DNA from: Branchiostoma floridae
Lineage: Eukaryota; Chordata; Leptocardii; Amphioxiformes; Branchiostomatidae
Length of the DNA stretch: 64,000 nucleotides
Direction of reading: 5' to 3'
Assembly: GCF_000003815.2 (NCBI RefSeq)
Contig: NC_049984.1
Coordinates: 26,325,995-26,389,994, forward strand
Made by a program: the position numbers and the translations under genes. Of this stretch, positions 10,220 to 22,113 are shown piece by piece (position 1 is the first letter of the stretch; every line of letters begins with the position of its first letter). The notes under the pieces were generated by a model. The model worked only from the letters and a program-made list of their open reading frames with translations, was not told the origin of the DNA and ran no database searches.

Positions 10220-11308
10220 TGCCAATGAACTGTGGTAACGTAAATTACAGAATCTCTAACATTTGGGGGAAAGCCGAATAGTGTACATACTGGCTCTATT
10301 TGAACTGATCAGGTCATGTTCGTCTATAATGCTGGACCTCTTATCTTCATGTTGCTAACTCAGAGTAGCAAAAAAGTGTATCTTTGTTATCCGGAATACC
10401 CGTATAATCTTGTTCGTCCTGTACCCACCCGGACTCTGCGGAAAGACACCCAAGATATGCAAGGTCTCTATCTTGGCGGGGTCTATTTAAATACATGCTA
10501 AGTAACAAAGGATTCACGCAATCACACGCTCTAGGTCAGAACCGCTTCGTCCTCGCGTCCTTTAATCAAGTCTTTGGGAATAGCAGGACATGATGCGATG
10601 GCAACATACACCAGATGGACTGGGCCTTTCTAGCACAAGCTTTTGATATTGGAAAGACAACAAACTAAACACCAGTTATCGCACTTCTTATAAATCATTT
10701 TTTAATGTCAGGACAATCTTTGGTCGTGGAACAAACACAATGTCACATCAATATAGAATGAATGTGCTACCTAACAAAATGTCCATCCATACACCTTATA
10801 TCGTGTGGTTTAATAATACCGGCAGAAAGAACTGTGTAATATGTGTATAACAAGGCTTTTGTTGATGAGCAAGGCTATAAACTACAGTGAATTTTCCAAA
10901 AGAGAGCTGCATGTGTAAAGGCAGTCTGTTCTACAGTTATCCTGACAGCCTGTCCCTTTATACTAATGCCACATGATTACATGACAAGCCTGACGTTATA
11001 TAGATCTTGACTTTATAGAGTGGGATTGGTTTCACAAATAGCTTTCTGCCTTGAACCATGTGTCTGTCCATGTAAAACAATTCTGTGCATCAATTCTGTG
11101 CAGTCACGACTGGTTGAAAGAGTAGTTTGCTTCAAATTAACAAGATTTCCAACCTAAACAAGCAAAGGTGAAAACTTCGGAACATCTAATGATAGTGAAG
11201 TCTTAACTTAAGTTAGCTATTAACTTCTGCAGCCCATATGCTTTTGATCATGGAGCTTATAACTAAATGACAAGTCCTAAATGTAGATAACGTGGCGCTG
11301 GCGTAAAT
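10220..11308. other. No gene seen
   Basis: AT-rich, non-coding in appearance. It contains one copy of the 16-mer GGTAACGTAAATTACA at 10234-10249. Confidence 0.6.
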
Positions 11309-11734
11309 AGTGTCGCTGATTTACCACCGTCTGTACGTTTATATAAAGGGGTCCACTGTGTAAAACGAGAAATATTTCTGTGGCACGAATCTTGCCTACA
11401 TTGACCTTCATGATTAGCTGATCATAATCTCTGTTGCTATTTAAGACAAACATGCTTCATCAGTCAGTGTTGAGCATGATTTTCTGTCATTCCAGTCGAT
11501 TTTCTGTCATTCCAGTCGTGTGATCTTCAAAAAGCGCGCAAAAATGATGACAAACTTGGACGAGTCTACTTTGACAACCAATATACATTTATTCAACCAA
11601 CCCAATATACATTTATTCAACTTGGTACTATACATTCCGTGTAATGTTGATTATTGAAGCATCAGATATCAATATAAACACCCGCATCTTTCCAAGATGG
11701 TGCATGTCAGGTTTATCATTTGAACATCGTTCCT
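11309..11734. repeat. Tandem duplication, copy 1
   Basis: Begins AGTGTCGCTGATTTACCACC and ends GAACATCGTTCCT. It is nearly identical to 11785-12193 over most of its length. It differs by an extra 20-bp internal duplication (ATTTTCTGTCATTCCAGTCG) and a rearranged CCAATATACATTTATTCAAC tract. Confidence 0.9.
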
Positions 11735-11784
11735 GTAACAGTGGGGTTCTAGCGCTGCCAAACTGACCACGGCAACAGCTCTTG

Positions 11785-12193
11785 AGTGTCGCTGATTTAC
11801 CACCGTCTGTACGTTTATATAAAGGGGTCCACTGTGTAAAACGAGAAATATTTCTGTGGCACGAATCTTGCCTACATTGACCTTCATGATTAGCTGATCA
11901 TAATCTCTGTTGCTATTTAAGACAAACATGCTTCATCAGTCAGTGTTGAGCATGATTTTCTGTCATTCCAGTCGTGTGATCTTCAAAAAGCGCGCAAAAA
12001 TGATGACAAACTTGGACGAGTCTACTTTGACAACAGGGGTTTATTTTGGTTCAGTCCAACCCAATATACATTTATTCAACTTGGTACTATACATTCCGTG
12101 TAATGTTGATTATTGAAGCATCAGATATCAATATAAACACCCGCATCTTTCCAAGTTGGTGCATGTCAGGTTTATCATTTGAACATCGTTCCT
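11785..12193. repeat. Tandem duplication, copy 2
   Basis: Direct repeat of 11309-11734, offset 476 bp, with a 50-bp spacer. It carries a GGGGTTTATTTTGGTTCAG segment lacking in copy 1. The few substitutions imply a recent event. No coding content is evident in either copy. Confidence 0.9.
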
Positions 12194-12368
12194 ATGAGAA
12201 ATGAAAAGTCCCAGCATCGTAAAATTCACTGAAACAGGAACATATAAACAGACTGCATTGTGACTCTATGGCAAGCCAAGCCCACCTACAGTAACATTAC
12301 AGCAGATAATACGTCTTTGGTTGATGTGCTCTTGCTGAACATCCGATGACATGTTGAAGAAAAAAAAT

Positions 12369-12745
12369 GGTAACGTAAATTATATGGTAACGTAAATTAT
12401 ATTTATGCTTTTAATGATAAATAAAATTTAAACAAACAGCTCTGGAAAGATTAACTCTGCAGGAAATTACTTATCTGGGAGCATTCTTTCCTATGAGTAC
12501 AAAAGTAATGATCTTTCTATAATTCTAAGGGACTTATTATGGTAACGTAAATTATATCAAAAAAGTGACAAACGGCCTGAGATTGGCGGTTATAGTCATG
12601 TTTCCAACATTCGTGTTTTATGTTTTCTGTCATTTGTTTGTTACGCAACACCACTGTTTAGCAGATAAAACAGTGAAAAAATTATCGGAAAATGTCTTTT
12701 CGTAAGCGAATTACACCCAACAGAAGTTCGGTAACGTAAATTATA
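12369..12745 (+). repeat. Dispersed 16-mer GGTAACGTAAATTATA
   Basis: Exact copies at 12369-12384, 12386-12401, 12541-12556 and 12730-12745, with a one-base variant at 10234-10249. The spacing is irregular, so this is not a simple tandem array. Confidence 0.8.
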
Positions 12746-12759
12746 CAAAAATTGGCGAC

Positions 12760-15070
12760 AAGAATAAAACGGCATCTGACATAAAAAGGTCGTCTGCTGA
12801 ACAAGTTCGTCAACACGTGACAAGCCGGCCTAAGTGGTTGATGTAAATTATGACTGAAAATTTAAAGAACTAACGTCTTTTCATTATCAGAATGCCACGA
12901 TATTCACCTTTATAGCATTTCCGACACGTGTTTTTAGCGTGTTTCTAAGCAAAACCTTACCCGGGACGACCAAAAGGCAACTAACAATGGTGGGAAAACA
13001 TTGCTTAGCATATTACTATCATGTACTTGTAACGGAAAAGGGCAAAATACGTAGTCATTGTGTCTTTAAAGAAAACTGTGGCCCGCTGCTTATGTGCGAC
13101 AGCAATTTGCCCCTTTAACGAGGAATGGGCGATATGTTTCTGCAATGTGTGCTGCGAGCCGGGGGTAATTGGGAGATGCTCAGTAACCCTAAGTCATGTT
13201 TCGGCCTTTCAGCCTAATTAACTGCTGCCCTTACTTTCATGCGTTGTACAACGATTACTTGATGTTTCTGTCTGGAATTGCTGACATGTTTTGAAGCTAA
13301 ATATTGATTAGATGTAATCTGACTACATTCATTTCACATATACCTTATGCATATCTCAATATTAATATGATAAGCACTTGACAATTTTGGTACCACCAAA
13401 CACCTTGTGCATCGCACAGAAATTTTTTTTCAGTAAAAATTTGGATGTACGTATGCAGCTAAGACCAATCTACAACATCCTGTTGAGACCATATCTATAA
13501 CTGTAATTAGAAGAAAGATATCTTATGATATTTACAAAATTTTGACAAAAACAGACCCTTGGAAATATTCATGAAACCATAGCTTAGCACTGGAACCCTC
13601 TAAGAAAATGGTCTCAACAGGAGATTGTTGTGCAACTTGTCTCCTTTCCACCCATATGTTTTGTAAGTTGGAAAAATGTTGTCTCAGCGTGCACAACTTT
13701 ATGAAAAAAAGTACTACAAAATTTTAACTTTTGGCATCTGTAGATGTGAAATCTGATCTTCTTGTTGTGATTGGTGAACAATATGGCCAATTAACTTGTT
13801 GACATAGCACCCTCACAGTAGGAAAGCAGACTACCTGGCCAGAACAATGGGTAGTTCACGGCTTGTTTATCTGGCTCCAGACGCAGCTTGGGTTGCTTTT
13901 AAAAACAATGCTAAACATGTTTTCAAGCATAGGTGGTGTAAATAATTCTCTTTACCCTATTACAAGTTTTCAATTACAGTTGTAAAACACTAGCTTTCAA
14001 GAAAATTATGGCCAGGCCTATGCAATATAGGAGACTATACAAATAAATGACAGCAATGCATTTGGTGATCATAAAATTAAGCAAAATGTACATGTGTATC
14101 CACAATTCTAACAAAGGAAACAACGGGGTTGGTGGGCAATTCGTCTGAAATTTCTAATGTATTTTTTTCTCTGCAAGTCCATCGAAGAAATCACTGAAAA
14201 TCTTTTTGTCTTGTCTTGAATCCCTTGTTCTATCAAAGACGACTATCTTGCGCAAGCGAGCAACTTCCCATGGGTTTTTAACTCAAGGAAAACTCAGATG
14301 TCTCCGAACTGTTTGGTACAATAATGTTTGAAGTAATTTGAAGTTATTATAATTATGCTGTTATGCTGTGTGAATTGTCAAAATGTGGATCTGACGTTAC
14401 CAAACTTACAAACTAAAAACACTAGAAGTTTGTAGACACAGTAAATGTTTTTGGATTTAAACACATCGTTATCTTTCTGAAGGAAAAGATACTTAGCATT
14501 GTTTTTACTGGCCTGTGTTATTTTTGTTTCTTCCGTCGCCAGCCAGAAAAAAGTGCTGTGATTGTAGGCTAAAACAGATTATAACATTTTTTTAAATCGC
14601 TATCCTGTAATGCTGGTACAAGCAAGGAGGTTATATAGATCCACATCGGAAGTTTTCTATCTTTTCTAAGCATAACATTATATCTTATACATACAACGCT
14701 TTCATCTGCGAACAGGGCATCAAACGTTTGACAATGTTTTTTTTTAAATTTCTTTTGTGACGAATTTTCTTTTCCGTTCAGAAACACCCTGCATTTTCGT
14801 TGAAAATGTTGCCTTTCTAGTTCAATTTCTTTTAATACACATCCTAGCTTGGATTCCCAGACAGCCCTGTATGATGGCCATTCACACTTCACGGGGTGCC
14901 AGGTACCTTCTCACCTGGCCCAGCAGCACCCCACCTGAAAAGTTTTCACAGTAGGCGGAGAGGGGGCAATTATTGAACAATAGGGAAAATCTGTGAAAAT
15001 TGGGGTCAAAGTTGGTTGCTATGTGTTGCTAGGGGAGCCAACACCCACTTTGCTGGGGGTCCCTGAACAT
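12760..15070. other. AT-rich, no supported gene
   Basis: No convincing exon. An imperfect inverted pair (CCTGTTGAGACCAT near 13480 against ATGGTCTCAACAGG near 13605) may be the ends of a short MITE. The minus ORF at 14569-14892 was considered and not accepted. Confidence 0.5.
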
Positions 15071-15073
15071 GAC

Positions 15074-15376
15074 TTAACGGCTGAGAGTGGGAAGATGGCT
15101 GTCTGGGATGCGGTACTTTCTAGTGGCCGCCAATAATTTTTGAATCGCGAATGTTTGAGTTGGGTCGGGAAGGTTGAGAAGTTTGTGTATAAAGGTAATA
15201 GCAGGCAGCTTAGTAGAGATTGACGCGGGGGTTAGACCTTTTTGGTGCAGGGATCGAAGCGCTTCTTTAACAATTGGGTTATCTACAGTGTCAAAATCAA
15301 TCAACGGGTTTGCGACTGGCATCAGATCTTTTAACACTGCAAAATAACTTTCATTAACACAGCAGAACATCTGCAC
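15074..15376 (-). pseudogene. Tyrosine recombinase N-terminal domain (DIRS-like)
   Basis: The frame includes DNPIVKEALRSLHQKGLTPA, FIHKLLNLPDPTQTF and LLAATRKYRIPDSHLP, then a stop. The pattern resembles the SAM-like N-terminal core-binding domain of tyrosine recombinases in DIRS/Crypton-type elements. The catalytic R-H-R-Y half would follow at lower coordinates but is not there. With the gag relic at 15740-16266 it suggests one decayed DIRS-like retroelement. Confidence 0.55.
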
Positions 15377-15419
15377 TTAGCCAAAGTGAACATATCCGCC
15401 TTGTGTGAATTCAACTGTT

Positions 15420-15690
15420 CTACTGTTGCGGGTTTTCTCCCGACCATAGTTTGTAGATACTGTAGATGGTCTGGCCATGTACCTCTGCACGGTTGAACAC
15501 TTTGCACACAGTGTAGTCCGCATCGTGACCCGCAGCTGACCTGAGCGCCTGCAGGTGTAAGGGTCGCTCCCCTGGCTCCCTCATTCTTCCGAGGCGGTAG
15601 AGGCCGCTAGCCAGTTTCGTTCGATTTGCCCTTGGGTTGGTAAGAAAAATAATGAACATCTTTGCATACAGTCTTTCCTTACGAAAACAA
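15420..15690 (-). pseudogene. Unassigned segment between recombinase and gag relics
   Basis: The frame reads RTKLASGLYRLGRMREPGER and later AGHDADYTVCKVFNRAEVHG, ending GENPQQ. It looks coding but matches no family I recognise. Its position suggests part of, or an insertion into, the DIRS-like element. Confidence 0.35.
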
Positions 15691-15739
15691 ATTATAGTAT
15701 CCTTCACTTTTCATGTAAAAAAGATAAAGTGACATAAAA

Positions 15740-16266
15740 TGCATCGCCTTTTTGTGGCTGAAGTGTATACATGTAAATATGAATGATGAACTTCCAGAAT
15801 GTTAAACAATGCATGTTTGTAGGGGTAGGTAGCTTTGAAGCATTGGTCATCGGCCTGTGGTAGCGAAAACAGTACCCGGGAGGTACTTCTCTGGGTGTTT
15901 TGGGGTGCGTTCTGCCCCGGCAGGTCGGGACGCTGGTATGGGAGGCCGCGGCCTGATCTGGAGAGCATCTACATATAGCTGTAAATGTGAGGTGTTCCAG
16001 GGCGTGTCGGGAGATGTTTCCCTGTGATAGCGGAATTGCTCGTCATACTTCGCCCACTGCGCTCTGCGGGAGGCTAGGTCGCGGATCAGATGTAGATACA
16101 AGACGAGGTGTGGGCGGTGTTGGGGGTGTTGTTGTATGTAAATGAACTGGAAGACCAGGAAAGCAGACGACCATTGGCGTTTGTTTTCCTGTGTTTGGGG
16201 AGAGCCATATCCATGAAACACCCCACACAAAAAGATCATGGCATCTCCTGGTCTGTTAATGTCCAA
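15740..16266 (-). pseudogene. DIRS-type gag remnant with zinc motif
   Basis: One frame contains LVLYLHLIRDLASRRAQWAK, then YDEQFRYHRETSPDTPWNTS, a pattern of DIRS-group gag proteins (YDEQFR-x-R...P-x-PW). About 70 codons later, split over two frames, are CFRYH, QCFKAT and YKHALFN, the decayed C-x4-H...C...H zinc motif that ends these proteins. A frameshift near 15870 and loss of some cysteines mark it as dead. Confidence 0.65.
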
Positions 16267-16329
16267 ATCATACTTTTAGGTGTGGGAGATCCACTACAAA
16301 TCACCATAATTGAATGGTCAACGAGACTT

Positions 16330-18730
16330 TTGGCAGATTAGACAAAACATTTAGCTATGGACCCAGGCTGGTTATGCCTAAACAAGTAGATTTGTGAAAT
16401 CATGATATTATTGTCTAATACAACTATGAAATAAAATGAAAGGGAGTTAAAAAATAGCACGGAGCCTTGTCTATCAACATGTCAGGTTAATGATTTGTAC
16501 ATAATAGCAACACACTTACAGTTGTCATGATCATGTCCTCCATAAGAAGGCGTTGCATGGCCGAGCAGTGCAGGCCTCCTTGTGTGTTGCATCTCAAATA
16601 GGTTTTGAAATGTCGATGTGTCCATAAACCTGTCAAGGCTACAAAAGTACTTTTATCAAAATAAATCTTATCGATTTATCATAATGTTGATTTGAGCAAT
16701 GGTGTGTAGTTCAAATTCGATAATGCAAGTATTTCATTAAGGTAAAGGTCTGCAGATTAAAGAAATTTAACACATATCTTGACATGCCACTATTCAACTG
16801 TTTGCAGACTGATAATTGTGAAGTTAACCTTGTATCTGTCGATATCATTGGCTCGGCAACTATGACGACCCATGGTCGTCTCTGCTGCCTGCAGATGTCC
16901 ACTACCTGAGCAAAAGGCATCATTAGGAAATGAATATCATTAAACAGTTTTCCTTGATGGCCTCTTTTATATACAGTACAACAAGTGTTGCAGGAAGCCC
17001 TTATAGTTTAAATGCATGACTTCAAATATTGTTCTGATGTATCATGAAAGAACATTTATTTTTAGACTAATTGTAAAGTCATCAGTTTTAAATTGCATCA
17101 GCTTCATTACAAATCAGGGTTAGACAAGTCCACTCAATGAATGCTAATGACAAGTGAAAGTGTTGTATTGGCTAGTCAACTTGCTGGAGCGGACAAGTAA
17201 GATACTTTCCTTTGAGTGAGACACAGTCATGACATCAAGCAATAGTCAACATAGAAAAATAGAGATTAAAGGCAATAATACGAATTCCAGTGCTTGAAGT
17301 GAAAACACAATATAAACGTGACATTTGAATTTTGGTTCGGGACAAGTGGATGCATATTGCTTGATAGGACAAGTGAATTTTAGAAAACTTGTCCAACCAT
17401 GCAAATAGGGAGGTACATATTATAATGACTTACTGCCGAAGGTGCCATTGGTACTGGGGGCATTGATCTTGGTCTACTCATCGCCAAATGCGTGCACATG
17501 GCATGTTGACCATACCATCCTGTTATGTAAATGAAGCTAGGCAACATTGATTCAACTATATGGATGTCATTTGGTCATAGTAAAAATGCAAGCAGGCAAA
17601 ACATAATTACAGGCCTTCTTCATGTGCCCTAAGAGGTAAGAAGGATTACAATTGACTGCTCTAACTTACAAAACATTTTACATCATTGTTATTGTCTGTA
17701 GTGTTTTCTTGGATCTTGCTCTTGATTAAAAGTAGATTTGTTGCAAGGTGTACAATTTTTTGCTATTGGAAAAGAGTCTTTTTTTTCTCATATAATTTTA
17801 TGGCACATTATGCTTGCTTTGGAGCTTCTTTTCAATCATTGTTTTCTTTGAAACAGTCGACATTTGATGTACATGCAGATGTAATGCATGTAAAACACGA
17901 CAAAGGTAAATACACTATAAATCTTGAAACCTTAAATTATTATGGCATAGTTTGTGATGGAAATTTGATATTAATGTATACACTATATCAGTATAATGTT
18001 TACTAACATTGGCAGTTGCTGTGAGACTGTAGAAAAATTGTTAAATATCTTGTACATATTGGTCAGTTACCTGTGAAACATTCCTCCCTTAACCAAAAAG
18101 GTCTGATTATCAATTTGTTAATGGCAGATAAACCTTTTAAAGTAACAATTATTACAAGCACACTACTTAATTTGGCCTTCCAAATTATCTACATATTACT
18201 ACAAAAATTCAAAGTTTTGTAGAATCTGTATGGTAGAAATGGTTGCCGTGGAAATGAATCCATAATTATAATTCATCCTGTTTGTTGTACTGGAAATTAA
18301 AAGATACGTTTTACATACTATAAGACAAGTTTGTTATTAGTACATTTTAGATGTGCATAAACTATGGATTAGATTTATTCAAGTGTTGCTTTCAGGTTTA
18401 CATACCTCGCATCATGAATCGATTTCGTTTTGTGATAGTGAATAATCTCCAACATGCATGACAAAATTTATTCTCGCAATAATACCACTTTATACTTCCG
18501 CATCTAAAAGACGTCTCACAGATTTTAATGTTTCTTTTAAAAGAGATGATTTTCAACCCGGCAAGAAGAGATAACCGCAAACACCCGAACTGATAAAGGG
18601 TAAAGTAAACTAGAACAACAACAAACTATAGCTACATACAACACGTTGATATGAGATACATGTTGAAGCGTGTTAAATTAGTGGTTAAAGTAAGCCACAT
18701 TGATATATTGCCAGAGTTGCTTTTCCAGTT
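16330..18730. other. AT-rich, no supported gene
   Basis: No exon with convincing composition and splice sites was found on either strand. The plus ORF at 17686-18006 is low-complexity AT-rich sequence. Confidence 0.55.
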
Positions 18731-18734
18731 GTGA

Positions 18735-18905
18735 TCAAAAGACCATAGTATCGAACATGGCCATCTTTGCCGTTTGGACATCTGTGTCTTCATTTATGTT
18801 TAGTTGAAGTTCTGCCTTATATTCAGTGGGTAATCGCTCGCTTCTTGCCAAAAGGTTAAGAGCTTCATCTACACTGTAGAAGTTGCCTGACTTTGTATAA
18901 GTGTT
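18735..18905 (-). CDS. Unrecognised C-terminal exon
   Basis: The frame reads SGNFYSVDEALNLLARSERL and continues through ELQLNINEDTDVQTAKMAMF to a TGA. Acidic-helical composition is typical of a real protein C-terminus. No family is recognised. Confidence 0.4.
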   Translation of the reverse strand, partial: NTYTKSGNFYSVDEALNLLARSERLPTEYKAELQLNINEDTDVQTAKMAMFDTMVF

Positions 18906-19129
18906 GAATGTAGCAGGAGCATAAATAATTTTTTTCACAGATTATGGCAGGAGACTTGAAGTGTGCTGTTAACTCTTAAAATCAACGAAAGACTACTGGT
19001 TCTGAAATAAATCAAACTTGGCATTTATAATACTGAATGCCTATCAAGAACAGGTAGCTGTTCTGTATCTTTGGATATTTCTACGAGTTACGAGTGTAAT
19101 CATGGTGATTCTTGGAAATGCTTACATGT

Positions 19130-19278
19130 ACGTCCTTGCCATCAACACCTCCCACTCCCAATCCTGGGTAGGTCTGCACCAGGTGGCGAGCGACCGTCTC
19201 GATCTCTGCTGCTGTTGTCCACCTTTTGGGTTGCAGCCCTTGGGTTACTGTGACCATCACTGCAACCTGATCAACATT
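19130..19278 (-). CDS. Exon with QTYPGLGVGG segment
   Basis: The frame reads VDQVAVMVTVTQGLQPKRWT, then TAAEIETVARHLVQTYPGLG, with a possible CATGTAAGC donor. The form 'P-K/S...Y/T-A-x-E-I-E-x-V-A...-V-x-TYP-x-L' recalls small helical domains of invertebrate transposon-like proteins, but I cannot name it. It lies 35 bp downstream of the tnp2-like frame and may be part of the same unit. Confidence 0.35.
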
Positions 19279-19312
19279 TTTGAACGTTGACTCTTGTCAA
19301 CAAGGGTGTCGT

Positions 19313-20147
19313 TCACCTTAAAAAAATTAGACTAGACATACTGTTCTTTCCATTTGTTCCTTTCCGGTACACAGACCTGGGAGGCTCGTCTTTGAACTTT
19401 GCTGCGTGGGCTTGTAGCACTCTTGCTATCTCAGGTATACCGTAAAGTGACTTCAGAGAGTCTACGAGGGGGAAATGAATGTCATAACGCGGCTCCTTAC
19501 ACGTTGGACAGCTTTCTGCTTCATGCATATCCCCTTTGTATAACATGCAATCTCCGAAACAGGCATCGTACGTCACGGAGCAGGGCAAAAATTCCTCTAT
19601 CACTGCACGCGCCTGTCTGAATGTTCCAGGGATGGCATTCGGTATCTTAAAGTCATCCAACACTTTCTCAAACAGAGAAATCATATCTGTGATTGACTGC
19701 TGTGAGACGCCGGGGTTGTTTGCCCTCCATCCGTTTCCAGCAGCGGCAAACGCGAGTTCCGACCACTCGTTTGTCACACCATTGAAAATGATAGGCCCGC
19801 GGCGACTGTCCTTCTCGTCTTCAAGGTGCACAGTAATCGGCGATTTTCCCCAGCCACGTCGCAACTCTCTTGTAACAATCTTTAGCCCAGACTCTTTTCC
19901 CGCTAATGTCTACGAAGCGTCCTGCTAGAAACGGGTTTACCCGTGGAACCATACTTTGTTACACAGTTAGTGCAGTATTGGCCACTTTTAACTTTGCCTT
20001 GGTACTGGTTGCCTTGGCCCCACCCGCAACTTCGCAACGCACATGCCGGCAACGGGTGTTAATCATGGTTATCATTTTTCGCCTGAAGGTCTTGTCGCCC
20101 ACTCTGTTGGTTTTCACTGCCATCCATTCTGTTGAAACATAAAACAA
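19313..20147 (-). pseudogene. tnp2/CACTA-like transposase N-terminal region
   Basis: The main frame (19313-19864) contains SQQSITDMISLFEKVLDDF, CFGDCMLYKGDMHEAESCPT, then CKEPRYD and SLKSLYGIPEIARVLQAHA. 'D-C-x-LY-x-G...CP-x-C-x-E-PRY...P-L-xx-L-xx-LY-x-IPE' is the zinc-containing N-terminal signature of tnp2-type (CACTA/EnSpm) transposases. Upstream frames at about 19870-20147 (RRKMITMINTRCRHVRCEVA; VNPFLAGRFVDISGKRVWAK) continue the protein after a frameshift near 19860 and a stop near 19960. The catalytic part is missing. Confidence 0.6.
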
Positions 20148-20493
20148 TGCGGTAAGTATGGCTGTAATGTTTACTTTCTTTATCGTAAGAGTCGATGCGG
20201 ATGGTAAGACTATCGTGACAATGTTCTAAGCAACTCTCTGTTATTTGCAAGACATTTCGTCCCAGTCTTTCAGCTTTGCACATCATTTAAAATTTCCAAC
20301 TGAAATCACCATTTCGTCGTTCCAGCTTATGCTAAAGAATTCGCCACTGCACCACATTAATTCTGGAGATATACGCGGCAAAATTGACGGGCATCACATG
20401 GAACATGGTTCCTCAGCATTCCTTTTCAACAAAGATCAGAAAGCCAGCAACACAATTCATGGCTTGTCACACATTTACCAAAGAAATATTTAC

Positions 20494-20620
20494 CACGTGG
20501 GTCCAGTAAAAATGCCGTCCCTGTCCAGCTCCGTCAGGATTTTGCACAGACCCGCTGGCAGTCTGCCGATGTCTTTCCCGGCAATTGCCCTCACAGTTAA
20601 GCGTGTGTGTGTGCGGGGAT
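20494..20620 (-). CDS. HIRAN-like half-domain exon
   Basis: The frame reads RAIAGKDIGRLPAGLCKILT, then ELDRDGIFTGPTW, with a possible GTAAAT donor. 'I-x-G-x-xx-G-x-LP-xx-L...L...G-x-I-x-G' resembles the second half of HIRAN DNA-end-binding domains. Only half the domain is visible and the assignment is tentative. Confidence 0.35.
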
Positions 20621-20704
20621 GTTAGCCAGGTGGGGCATTCTCACCAGGAACGCATCTTCTGCACAGCCGGGATGAGCAACGCTGTGTTGAGCTGTGAGGA
20701 CACC

Positions 20705-21110
20705 TTAGCTAAATCCAGAACACTGTTTCATCACACCGGGGCTTCCCATTCCAAATGGAAGTGAACAATTCAAAACGTTTTTTCTTTTGCAAACAGAAGC
20801 GGTCCTTTGCACTACCATTAAAGGCACGAAATCCTTGTTACCGGACCCAAAACTCCTCCTTCGACAGGGCACCAAGGCGATCATGTCTTCCTCTTCTTTG
20901 ATGTTTGTGTGGTAATTACCTTCTTCAATTTTTGCTCGAGCACACCCGGTCACCCTCCTACCATGTATGTCTCCGAGCGGCTCGCGAGTTTTACCTGTGT
21001 ATGACACCATGGCTGTCAGGTCCTTCTTGTCTTTTAATATTGTTAACTTCATACGGACGGTGCAGGTGGAAAATTTGCACAACGCATCCGCGATGAAGAC
21101 GGGACCTTTC
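20705..21110 (-). CDS. Zinc-ribbon/WRKY-GCM-like domain fragment
   Basis: The frame starts near KKKGPVFIADALCKFSTCTV and runs on through KDKKDLTAMVSYTGKTREPL and GDIHGRRVTGCARAKIEEG. A C-x4-C pair, a beta-rich stretch and 'H-G-RR-x-TG-x-AR' resembles a family of transposon-like invertebrate and fish proteins with a CxFxxC zinc finger followed by H-x-RR-xx-G-xx-R. Family name unknown. Confidence 0.4.
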
Positions 21111-21119
21111 TTCTTGTGC

Positions 21120-21950
21120 TATTTTTCATTTTAAGGTGAAGATTCAGCACCATGGGCAACATAAAAAGTGCTGACATACTTTATGAACAAATAAGATTAT
21201 AGGCCTTCTTGTGTCAATGATGGTTGCATATGCTTATTCTGTTTTCATTTATTAAGATAGACCGTTCTAGCAGCATCCATGATGCCATATTTGAGCTCAT
21301 ACTTATCTTCAACATAAGTCAGCTAGCTCACGCTGGTCCGTTGCTAGGCTATTCTTCTCGTTGCTATGCTAATAGGCCACACACACTGGCGGGTCTGAAG
21401 TGCCGCACGGCATATATAGAGAAAGCAGCAGAAGTATTTCCCAAGATTACGATCGATTAGTTTATGATATAAATTAACAAAAGTACATACATGAAAAATT
21501 AAAATGTCAGCCTTGAAACGACGTAAAACTCTCAGTGCAATACAGTGCTCAAAATCCGTACCTTCACGGGACGTGGCAAAAGTCACTTTCGGTCGCTGAA
21601 CTCTGAACCCCACCGACTTTTCTTTCTCACTTACGTTGGAATCAAACGTTTATACCCTTATCTAAGCTCAAACTTTCTTAAATCAATTTCTACTGTGTAG
21701 TTTTTTATGTACTTGCAATTTCTTGACTGGACTGTAAGGTTTGTGCCAATTTAGCATTACAAAAAGATTTGAAACAGTGCTACTATCTTTGGAATTTGGC
21801 TCTTTAAACTTGCCGCTTTCTTTGTTATGGGTCAGAAAGTCAACCTTTAGTACATATTTGTGACCTTCATTTTTATATAAAGCATATTTTTAATCACTGA
21901 TGCATTCGTACAGCCTGCACACATCGCTTTTCTGTCTTTTTTCAAGTCGG
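21120..21950. other. No gene seen
   Basis: AT-rich sequence without supportable exons. The minus ORF at 21344-21613 lacks splice or family evidence. Confidence 0.5.
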
Positions 21951-22113
21951 CCATCTCACAACTTAACAGGTCTGTTTTTCTTGTAAGCAACAAAAAGTGC
22001 TTCCTGCTCGACATCTTCAGGCTGTATTATCTGACTCTGAGGTGTGTTAGAATTCTGCCTTTTGCCCCCTGCTTTCTTTTTCAGAGGGTTGGTTATTAGT
22101 ATTAGACTGTAAA

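Noticed and set aside
13468-13636. Inverted pair CCTGTTGAGACCAT / ATGGTCTCAACAGG as a transposon
   Set aside because: Pairing is short and imperfect with no flanking duplication, so it is not called as an element.
14569-14892. 107-codon minus ORF
   Set aside because: No family similarity, no convincing splice sites, and AT-driven composition; left as non-coding.
17686-18006. 106-codon plus ORF
   Set aside because: Very Phe/Leu/Tyr-rich from AT-rich DNA, with no domain or splice evidence.
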